Of a DNA stretch of 7,558 nucleotides, positions 1 through 5,505 are shown piece after piece. Numbering within the stretch: position 1 is the first letter of the stretch; each line of letters opens with the position of its first letter. A program made the translations under genes and the position numbers. The notes under the pieces are model-generated. The model saw only the letters and a list, made by a program, of their open reading frames with translations. It ran no database searches and was not told where the DNA came from. Origin of the DNA: an uncultured archaeon (GTDB taxonomy: Archaea > Thermoproteota > Nitrososphaeria > Nitrososphaerales > CALBXV01); NCBI GenBank assembly GCA_937890045.1, contig CALBXV010000098.1, positions 1 to 7,558 on the forward strand, read 5' to 3'.

Positions 1-1160
1 AATCTACCAGTATTAGCTATTTTATCTTCTACTTTTCTACTCATACTCATAACAAAATCGGCAGTCATGATTTTACTATAATCTTCAGCTATTTTATCAG
101 CTCCGATTACATCTTCTTCTAACGCTGAACGATTAGCTTGTGAAGCTGTCCATATCGGTATTTCTAACTCACCAGCTAATCCTCTTAAATCTTCATATGT
201 ATTACCTATAGCATGTCTCTTCTCTCTAAAGTTACCTGTTAATTTTAATATATCTGCATAATCTACTAATACTACATCCGGTTTTATCCCACTTAATTCT
301 ATTTGTCTTAAATGTGCCCCTAATGTCTGTACACTTGCTGATTTTGTTGGAAAATATTTTATTAATAGTTTACCTGGAAGTTTTTCTAACTTACTTTTTA
401 CATCTTCTTTATAATATTTTATATTTGCTGTAGTAACTCCACTAAAAATAGAATCATATCGTAAACCGACATAATTCTCATTCAACTCTAATGTATAATG
501 AACTACAGTTTTACCATCTCTTAATGCTCCAGCTCCTATACATTGTAGTGTCCAAGATTTACCAATACCAGCTGGTGCCACTACAACACCTAATTCACCA
601 ACTCCCAAACCACCATCTATAATTTCATTTACTATATCCCACGGTGTTTTTACTGTTATTCTCGCTGATTGAGTAAGTCTATCTTCTAACGAAACTAAAT
701 AATCGTGACCTAAATCTCTTGTACTACCAGCTTTCATCGCTTCATCTATAATACTCTTTATACCATCATAATCTTTATTTTCTAACAACTCAACTGAATT
801 TAATATGGCTCCTTTTAATGTTTGATTCTTACAAAAATCTAAAGTCTGTTCTTCAACAAATTCTAAATCAGTCGCTTCAATATTTTGCCAAACATCCCGT
901 AATTTATCTACCACTCCAACTTTTAAAACATCATTATCTATCTCATCTAACTTATACTTCAAAACATCCAATGTAGGTTGTTTTTTATATTCATAAAAAT
1001 AATCTCTTATTACTTTTACTAACCATTTATTAGAATCTGAGTCAAACATATCAGGTTCTAAAATATCATTAATAGTTTGTATAAATTTTACATCTCTTAA
1101 CAAAGATGCAATAATCTTAGATTGAAATGATGTTCCAAATTGTGTTAGTGTTTCACTCAT
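1..1160 (-). CDS. DnaB/gp41-type replicative DNA helicase, C-terminus outside window
   Basis: Hexameric ATP-driven 5'-3' helicase of the phage replication fork (RecA-fold DnaB/T4 gp41 family). The 386 codons seen run without a stop to the left edge; T4 gp41 is about 475 residues, so roughly the last fifth is missing. An N-terminal helical region (about 1-150) precedes the ATPase core. Walker A is APAGIGKS at 195-202, the catalytic-Glu strand HYTLELNEN lies at 221-229 (E225), Walker B is DVVLVDYAD at 295-303, and the TASQANR motif at 338-344 corresponds to the helicase SQ-R motif. The ATG at 1158-1160 follows the methyltransferase stop after one base, with GGTGG just upstream as a weak ribosome site, so translation is probably coupled. 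In T4 the helicase gene 41 also lies downstream of uvsX. The family assignment is firm; whether it is closer to gp41 or to bacterial DnaB is not decided here. Confidence 0.9.
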   Translation of the reverse strand, partial: MSETLTQFGTSFQSKIIASLLRDVKFIQTINDILEPDMFDSDSNKWLVKVIRDYFYEYKKQPTLDVLKYKLDEIDNDVLKVGVVDKLRDVWQNIEATDLEFVEEQTLDFCKNQTLKGAILNSVELLENKDYDGIKSIIDEAMKAGSTRDLGHDYLVSLEDRLTQSARITVKTPWDIVNEIIDGGLGVGELGVVVAPAGIGKSWTLQCIGAGALRDGKTVVHYTLELNENYVGLRYDSIFSGVTTANIKYYKEDVKSKLEKLPGKLLIKYFPTKSASVQTLGAHLRQIELSGIKPDVVLVDYADILKLTGNFREKRHAIGNTYEDLRGLAGELEIPIWTASQANRSALEEDVIGADKIAEDYSKIMTADFVMSMSRKVEDKIANTGR

Positions 1161-1161
1161 C

Positions 1162-2034
1162 TTACCACCATTTACTTACTTGTGTTCGTATATCATTTGA
1201 CGGGTAGTTCAATTCACCCTCTTTCCTAAAAACTAAAATATACTCGTGTATTTTACTTGTATATCTATTTGCTGCTACTTTACCTATTTGCATACTAGCA
1301 AACGGACTTTTATTTTTCATCACAATTAAATCATGATACTTTAATCCAACATTTTTAAACATTTGAATTGAATCGGTATGAAATGAACGAAACTCTTTTC
1401 CATCTCTCCAATCAGCACATACCCAAACTAAAAATCCACCAGGTTTTAAAACCCTTTTAATGTTAACAGCACATAACTTTAACATTCCTAAAAATGTTTC
1501 ATAATCATTTATATCTGATAATTGATTTTTAACAGATTCATATTTCTCTAATTGTTGATATGGTGGACAAGTCATAACTAAATCTGCAAAATCGTTTACA
1601 GTATGTTTCATTTCACAACCATTCTCTAAATAAATAGTAGCATCAATACTGAAACTGTCTAAATGTTTTTTAACTCGTTCAACAGTTTTTGGTGCTATAT
1701 CATAACCATAATATTTTCTTCCAAGTTTAGATGTTACAAATGCCCTTGTCGCTCTACCAGCAAATGGATCTACTACAACACTATCTACTACTGACCAATA
1801 ATGTATTAAGTCTTCAGTAAGACCTGCATGGAACTCACTAAAACCAAGACTTGGGAGATATTCACTATCATCGCTTCGTCTTTTTTCTGATAAACCATCG
1901 TTTAAATAAGCGTTTTTCCATTTAACTTTTGATTTTCTACTTGGCTCAATAACTGATAATGGTAACCATCCAACTTGGTCTACTACTTTTTCATTATCTT
2001 TTAATGGTAATATTTTTTTATATTCTTTACCCAT
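1162..2034 (-). CDS. DNA methyltransferase (N6-adenine or N4-cytosine class)
   Basis: S-adenosylmethionine-dependent amino-methyltransferase of the N6_N4_Mtase type, 290 residues from the ATG at 2032-2034. The AdoMet-binding motif I is DPFAGRATR (89-97), a variant of DPFxGxGT. The catalytic motif IV is CPPY (156-159), and a typical closing strand HEYILVF lies near 263-269. Motif I precedes motif IV by about 60 residues, with no room for a large recognition domain between them. An in-frame GTG at 2047-2049 would add five residues, but it has no ribosome site. The ATG has GAGAAAA upstream and gives an 8-base overlap (ATGGGTAA) with the nuclease stop, so I prefer it. No restriction endonuclease gene is next to it, so it looks like an orphan phage enzyme that modifies phage DNA, possibly to evade host restriction. 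The target base and recognition sequence cannot be read from the sequence. Confidence 0.85.
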   Translation of the reverse strand: MGKEYKKILPLKDNEKVVDQVGWLPLSVIEPSRKSKVKWKNAYLNDGLSEKRRSDDSEYLPSLGFSEFHAGLTEDLIHYWSVVDSVVVDPFAGRATRAFVTSKLGRKYYGYDIAPKTVERVKKHLDSFSIDATIYLENGCEMKHTVNDFADLVMTCPPYQQLEKYESVKNQLSDINDYETFLGMLKLCAVNIKRVLKPGGFLVWVCADWRDGKEFRSFHTDSIQMFKNVGLKYHDLIVMKNKSPFASMQIGKVAANRYTSKIHEYILVFRKEGELNYPSNDIRTQVSKWW

Positions 2035-3043
2035 GAGTTTTCTCAGCACAATGATTTAATTGATTAAAGTTAGTAAGTAACCAACTATTAACATTTGGTA
2101 AAGCTGTATATAACTTATCTTCTAAAAACATCGTTTGAAACTTATATTTTATTAATCTATTAATGGGTTCATTTACTCTATCTATTATTTTAGTTTTTGT
2201 AGAACCTGAAATATCTACATCTGATAACTGCATTAACTTATAATTTAATTCTATAGTATCCTTTGATTCGGGTAAAACATCTAAAACTTCATCCATATCA
2301 ACTATACGATTTTCACTCAAAAATGGTAATTTTTTTTGTATTGTTTTTAGTCCTAAACCTCTTACACCTGGAATGTTATCTGATTTATCACCGTCAATAA
2401 CTCTATACCAAATAAGATTATGAGATGATATACCAAATTCATCAAGTACAGCTTGTTCATCATACAATTTCTTTTTAGTTGGACTCCATACTTTTATCCT
2501 ACCATTAGCTAACTGAAGAAAATCTTTATCAGTAGACATAACTGTAATTTTAGAATCAGTTAGAACTTGTCTACATAGATAACCTATCGTATCATCTGCT
2601 TCAATGTTATCATAAGATAAAACAGTTACAGGTAGTGTTTCTAAATATTCAACTACTCTCTGTAACTGCATTATCATATTTTGTTTCTCATCTTCTTGAG
2701 ATGCGAAATCATATGCTCTATTTACTCTATATTTTGTTTTTCGTTTTGCTTTATATTCGGGATATAACTTCCTGCGGCGGGTAGACCCACCTTTGCCATC
2801 AAATACTATGATAACGCGGGTAGGTCTAAACATATTTATAGTATAACCAATACTTCTAAGAAAACCAACTATTCCACCAACATGAATACCATCATCGTTA
2901 GTAGTCGGTATAACACTAAATACTCGTATAAAAGTATTTAGACCATCTATTATAAGTACTTTATCATTAGGTTCGCCGCTATCTAAAGAGCCACCCTTCT
3001 TCTTGATTTCTTCAAGTATAGAAAGATATTTTTCATTACTCAC
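2027..3043 (-). CDS. 5'-3' exonuclease / RNase H, FEN family (T4 Rnh-like)
   Basis: Metal-dependent 5' nuclease of the FEN/Pol I 5'-exonuclease/T4 RNase H family, 338 residues (T4 RNase H is 305). It probably removes RNA primers from Okazaki fragments. Acidic active-site positions are visible in family order: IDGLN (D33), FDG (D82), IEADD (E148, D150, D151), STDKDF (D172, D174) and DGDKSDN (D217, D219, D222). The last runs into the helix-3-turn-helix IPGVRGLGLKTIQK (224-237) that grips duplex DNA. The basic stretch TRRRKLYPEYKAKRK (88-102) is the usual arch/clamp segment. It starts with GTG at 3041-3043; no in-frame ATG occurs before residue 71, past the first catalytic Asp, so GTG is required. 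The start overlaps the uvsX stop by 8 bases behind a purine-rich run, indicating translational coupling. The block encoding residues 73-91 is much richer in G+C than its surroundings. Confidence 0.9.
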   Translation of the reverse strand: MSNEKYLSILEEIKKKGGSLDSGEPNDKVLIIDGLNTFIRVFSVIPTTNDDGIHVGGIVGFLRSIGYTINMFRPTRVIIVFDGKGGSTRRRKLYPEYKAKRKTKYRVNRAYDFASQEDEKQNMIMQLQRVVEYLETLPVTVLSYDNIEADDTIGYLCRQVLTDSKITVMSTDKDFLQLANGRIKVWSPTKKKLYDEQAVLDEFGISSHNLIWYRVIDGDKSDNIPGVRGLGLKTIQKKLPFLSENRIVDMDEVLDVLPESKDTIELNYKLMQLSDVDISGSTKTKIIDRVNEPINRLIKYKFQTMFLEDKLYTALPNVNSWLLTNFNQLNHCAEKTHG

Positions 3044-4127
3044 TTATTTCTTCTTCCACAACTACATCATCTATGCCAAAGTTCTTTTCATATTTGAGAA
3101 TTACTTTATCACAAATTAAGTTGTAACAATGCTCTTTAAAGTCTTTATCTTTAAGTTGTTCAGTCCAATCTTTAGATTGAAATTTAAGTTCTTTACCGTT
3201 ATGATTATTCATGGTATACCAGGCACCGCCTTGTTTTACAAGTTTATGTTCTTTCATAACTTTTAACCAACTACCATCGTCATCAATACCTGTTTCAAAG
3301 TAAAGTTCAAAATCAGCATGTCTCATTGGAGGTCCTAATCTATTTTTAATGACCTGAGCTCTCATCTTTATACCAATATTATTATTCTTTTTATCTTTAA
3401 TTTGACCTAGATTTTTTAATCTGATACGTGTTGATGCGTGAAACGGTAATGCTTTACCACCACTTGTAGTCCAAGGGTCTCCAAACATTACTCCAAGTTT
3501 TTGTCTAAGTTGATTAGTGAATACTAAAGCTATCTTTTGTCTACCAATCATCTGAGTAATTTTCCTCATAGCCTTTGATAGTATAATTGCTTTACTTGTG
3601 GCCCAACCATCTTTATCAAACTCAGCTTCTAACTCTACTTTAGTTGTAGCGGCCGCAAGTGAATCTACAAGGATAGTTACTAACCTATCTTTATCTGATT
3701 CACGAACTTTAGTTACAATTTCTTCTATTGCTGTAAATATATCTTCTACTGTTTCTAAGTGTAAATACAACATATTTTCTACATCTACACCAATAGAACC
3801 GAGAAACTCAGTACTAACAGCAGTTTCTGTATCTATATAAACAGCTACACCACCCTTTTTCTGAGTTTCAGCTAATGTATGAGCTCCAAGTAGTGATTTA
3901 CCACTTGATTCCAATCCATTGATTTCAGTAATTCTACCGACTGCAATACCACCTTCTGGTTTATTTGATATTGCTAAATCTAACATAGTAGAACCAGTTG
4001 ATATAAAATCTTTTATATCTGTAGGTGTTGTATCGGTGCCATCCAAGAAATATGCAACTTTCATATCCTTGAACTGTTTATTTAAGGTGTCGGCTAAGAC
4101 ACCAGCCAATTCATCTCGTGTTGACAT
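3036..4127 (-). CDS. uvsX: UvsX/RecA recombinase
   Basis: ATP-dependent strand-exchange protein of 363 residues (T4 UvsX 391, bacterial RecA about 350). It forms filaments on single-stranded DNA and drives recombination-dependent replication with the gp32-like protein encoded just upstream. Walker A is GLESSGKS (71-78), the catalytic Glu sits in YIDTE (E101), and Walker B is ILVDS (152-156). The DNA-binding L2 region, with FTNQLRQKLGVMFGDPWTTS around 203-222 followed by GGKALPFHAS, is closer to RecA than to T4 UvsX. The C-terminal part (about 280-305, with GIDDDGSWLKV and GGAWYTM) recalls the UvsX layout, and the tail is acidic (VVVEEEISE). The ATG at 4125-4127 has a strong AGGAGA ribosome site five bases upstream. 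It is the first gene of a chain uvsX-nuclease-methylase-helicase with overlapping or one-base junctions, and the only large spacer before it carries the structured element at 4149-4214. Confidence 0.95.
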   Translation of the reverse strand: MSTRDELAGVLADTLNKQFKDMKVAYFLDGTDTTPTDIKDFISTGSTMLDLAISNKPEGGIAVGRITEINGLESSGKSLLGAHTLAETQKKGGVAVYIDTETAVSTEFLGSIGVDVENMLYLHLETVEDIFTAIEEIVTKVRESDKDRLVTILVDSLAAATTKVELEAEFDKDGWATSKAIILSKAMRKITQMIGRQKIALVFTNQLRQKLGVMFGDPWTTSGGKALPFHASTRIRLKNLGQIKDKKNNNIGIKMRAQVIKNRLGPPMRHADFELYFETGIDDDGSWLKVMKEHKLVKQGGAWYTMNNHNGKELKFQSKDWTEQLKDKDFKEHCYNLICDKVILKYEKNFGIDDVVVEEEISE

Positions 4128-4132
4128 AAAAA

Positions 4133-4138
4133 TCTCCT
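4133..4138 (-). promoter_or_regulatory. Shine-Dalgarno of uvsX
   Basis: AGGAGA lies five bases before the uvsX ATG. It is one of only two full-strength ribosome sites in the window, the other being that of the gp32-like gene, which fits proteins needed in large amounts. It overlaps the TAG stop of a 14-codon open frame (4137-4181) and, on the opposite strand, a TATAAATA element. Confidence 0.85.
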
Positions 4139-4145
4139 ATAAATA
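4138..4145 (+). promoter_or_regulatory. Possible T4-type late promoter (TATAAATA) on the plus strand
   Basis: TATAAATA is an exact match to the T4 late-promoter -10 element. On T4 spacing the start site would fall about six bases downstream, near 4149-4152, exactly where the GTGGCT arm of the GC-rich inverted repeat begins. No plus-strand gene follows, so a transcript would be a small RNA or antisense to ssb. In DNA this AT-rich, a few such 8-mers are expected by chance; another exact copy lies on the minus strand inside the nuclease gene at 2833-2840. It is reported only because of where it sits. Confidence 0.2.
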
Positions 4146-4148
4146 TAA

Positions 4149-4214
4149 GTGGCTCCAGATGTCGGTGCGTTTTACATGCATGGAACAAACAGTAGCTCTT
4201 AACCCTAGCCACCC
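4149..4214. other. GC-rich, stem-bounded element in the ssb-uvsX spacer (candidate structured RNA)
   Basis: This non-coding block has 34 G/C in 66 bases (52%), while the rest of the spacer and the neighbouring leader are almost entirely A/T. It is closed by a perfect 6-bp inverted repeat, GTGGCT (4149-4154) and AGCCAC (4207-4212). Inside lies the palindrome CATGCATG (4175-4182). On the plus strand GUUUU (4169-4173) can pair with GGAAC (4182-4186), with two G-U pairs, which the minus strand cannot form. ATGT/ACAT (4159-4162/4174-4177) is an alternative inner helix. The element ends about 11 bases before the uvsX ribosome site, so on the minus strand it would be a 5' leader structure of uvsX; on the plus strand it could be a small RNA. 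It has no tRNA T-loop, hammerhead core or run of Ts typical of a terminator. The class is unknown. Confidence 0.5.
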
Positions 4215-4227
4215 TATATTATTTTAT

Positions 4228-4986
4228 TTAGTTATTAAATAAATCATCAAACGCATCTGATGTTTTCTTTGAATCATAAGATTTTGTTTCAGGAACAGCT
4301 TTTACTGTTTCTTCTACTTTTTCTTCAGTCTTTTCTGAACTACCATTTAAGTAGTCATTAAGAGCCTGAGTCAATTCGTCATAAGAACGTTCCTGATAAA
4401 TTTCAGTAATATTCTTTTGCGTTTCTTTGATTGATTCAAGAACAGATGCATCTTCTGTAATTGGAGTTTGATTTGGTTTCACTCTGATTGACGTTGAGGG
4501 AAAAGATTTACCTGTTTCCTCAGCAGTTTTGAATTCTACAGCAACATCACGACCACTTACTGGGTCTGTAATATCACCATAGTCTGGATCTGCAATGATT
4601 GATAACAGTTCTTGATAAACTGTTTTTCCGAAACCCCAAAAACGGACACCTTCATTATCTTCGCCACGAACTACGACTGGAGCAAAAGTTCTCATTTTTG
4701 CTTCAACCTTTCTACCTAAACGGTAGTCATCTTTAGAACCTGTTGATTTGAGTTTTTGAGCAAACTCTTCAATTGGGTCCGGGCGACCAAATGAAATTGG
4801 TGAAAGATAATTCTTACCACCTAAATCATAGTGAAAGTATAATTCAATAAAAGGATTACTTTGATTGAATTTATAAGGAACAATTCTAACCACTTGTGAA
4901 CCTGGTTGTGGTTTCCAAAGATTAGATGTTCTTGTGTTTGATGTTTGAAGTTGATTAAGACGTTTTTTGATTGCGTTTAAATCCAT
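4228..4986 (-). CDS. Single-stranded DNA-binding protein, T4 gp32-like
   Basis: Single-strand DNA-binding protein of the phage replisome, 252 residues (T4 gp32 is 301). The basic N-terminus IKKRLNQLQ (5-13) corresponds to the gp32 B-domain used for cooperative self-binding. The core, about 24-170, begins NLWKPQPGSQVVRIVPY and contains FHYDLGGKNYLSPISFGRPDPIEEF (51-75), a layout seen in gp32 relatives at the place where T4 has its zinc site. This protein contains no cysteine at all, so a Cys-ligated zinc site is absent. The C-terminal 215-252 is a low-complexity acidic tail ending DAFDDLFNN, the type of tip that recruits partner proteins. Its ATG has AGGAGA six bases upstream. It lies just upstream of uvsX, its functional partner, and its 5' leader resembles the T4 gene 32 operator. 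I am sure of the gp32-type role, less so of exact orthology. Confidence 0.87.
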   Translation of the reverse strand: MDLNAIKKRLNQLQTSNTRTSNLWKPQPGSQVVRIVPYKFNQSNPFIELYFHYDLGGKNYLSPISFGRPDPIEEFAQKLKSTGSKDDYRLGRKVEAKMRTFAPVVVRGEDNEGVRFWGFGKTVYQELLSIIADPDYGDITDPVSGRDVAVEFKTAEETGKSFPSTSIRVKPNQTPITEDASVLESIKETQKNITEIYQERSYDELTQALNDYLNGSSEKTEEKVEETVKAVPETKSYDSKKTSDAFDDLFNN

Positions 4987-4992
4987 TTTTTA

Positions 4993-4998
4993 TCTCCT
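4993..4998 (-). promoter_or_regulatory. Shine-Dalgarno of the gp32-like gene
   Basis: AGGAGA stands six bases before the ssb ATG, immediately after the A/U-rich tract with UUAAA motifs. It would be covered if the single-strand binding protein spread along its own leader. Confidence 0.85.
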
Positions 4999-5001
4999 AT
5001 T

Positions 5002-5045
5002 TTTAAGTATTTAATTAGTATTTTTTAATCAAGTATAACCTTGAT
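5002..5045 (-). promoter_or_regulatory. Candidate autoregulatory operator in the ssb mRNA leader
   Basis: Read on the minus strand, a hairpin with a 6-bp stem (ATCAAG 5040-5045 with CTTGAT 5028-5033) and a 6-base loop lies 42-59 bases before the AUG. After it comes an unstructured A/U-rich stretch with three TTAAA motifs (5024-5028, 5010-5014, 5002-5006) that runs up to the ribosome site. In T4, gp32 represses its own translation by binding a pseudoknot some 40-67 bases upstream and then coating A/U-rich sequence down to the start. The layout here is alike. A second pseudoknot stem is not convincing: loop GUUA with downstream UAAU gives only four weak pairs. The rest of the 96-base spacer (4987-5082) shows a direct repeat TTATACTT, 23 bases apart, but no clear sigma-70 promoter or terminator. 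Confidence 0.4.
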
Positions 5046-5082
5046 ACATAAATAAGTATAATCAATTTATTGAAAATACATT

Positions 5083-5505
5083 TTATTTTTTATTTTTATC
5101 TTTATCCCAAGTTTTCACATCTACTATGGTATAAATTCTTGTTGGTATTTTATTGAGTCCTTCCTCATTCGTAAGTAATAAACAGTTTTTATAGTTCTCC
5201 CATTCTATAGGAAATGTTTTATCTAATTTACCACCATTTAATTCACGAATCAAATCATTAAGTGCATTAATTGTATAAAGTGTATTTGTATTCTTTTTTC
5301 TATGTAACGAAATTGTATCTGGTACATTTTCAATAAAATCTTCATCATACTCTACATTATAAGTACAGATTAATTGATGATGATCTTTTTCATTCTGAAA
5401 TGCATATATCTTATCAAACACAATATCGTTACATGCGATAATAATATCTACTGTTTCGTAAAATTTATTACGTTTTGTGAATGTGCAGAGTAGTTGAGTT
5501 TTCAT
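5083..5505 (-). CDS. Conserved phage protein of unknown function, 140 aa
   Basis: I cannot assign a function. The protein looks like a small compact alpha/beta fold with a lysine-rich C-terminus (DKDKNKK), no signal peptide and no membrane segment. The most distinctive part is TISLHRKKNTNTLYTINALNDLI (64-86), followed by a WENYKNCLLLTNEEGL segment (102-117) and a closing strand TRIYTIVDV (122-130). Four cysteines (7, 25, 47, 108) are spread out and do not form a zinc motif. From memory, similar proteins occur as hypothetical proteins in marine T4-like phages; this needs a search. The ATG at 5503-5505 overlaps the stop of the upstream large gene as ATGA, with AAAAGG nine bases upstream, so the two genes are cotranscribed and probably translationally coupled. 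The 96-base ssb leader follows its stop. Confidence 0.75.
   Translation of the reverse strand: MKTQLLCTFTKRNKFYETVDIIIACNDIVFDKIYAFQNEKDHHQLICTYNVEYDEDFIENVPDTISLHRKKNTNTLYTINALNDLIRELNGGKLDKTFPIEWENYKNCLLLTNEEGLNKIPTRIYTIVDVKTWDKDKNKK

Noticed and set aside
2035..2049. Upstream GTG start (2047-2049) for the methyltransferase
   Set aside because: No ribosome site precedes it. The ATG at 2032-2034 has a purine-rich site and repeats the 8-base overlap seen at the previous junction.
3649..3656. GCGGCCGC (NotI site) in AT-rich uvsX, a possible cloning scar
   Set aside because: It encodes the Ala-Ala-Ala of DSLAAATT right after Walker B, where RecA proteins also have alanines, and the frame is intact on both sides.
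3598..3840. Plus-strand open frame of 80 codons inside uvsX
   Set aside because: It is Ser/Thr-rich and antisense to a clearly conserved gene, with no ribosome site. It is a by-product of the uvsX codons.
4149..4214. tRNA gene in the ssb-uvsX spacer
   Set aside because: The closing helix and a TAGCTC stretch recall a tRNA, but there is no T-loop GTTCRA sequence, no 7-bp acceptor stem and no anticodon arm in the right place on either strand.
3919..4242. Plus-strand open frame of 107 codons across the uvsX start and the spacer
   Set aside because: Mostly antisense to uvsX, with no recognisable domain and no convincing ribosome site. It starts inside uvsX and only passes through the GC-rich element.
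5028..5045. Rho-independent terminator after the 140-residue gene
   Set aside because: The 6-bp stem is A/T-rich and is followed on the minus strand by a run of A rather than U, so a leader regulatory hairpin is more likely.
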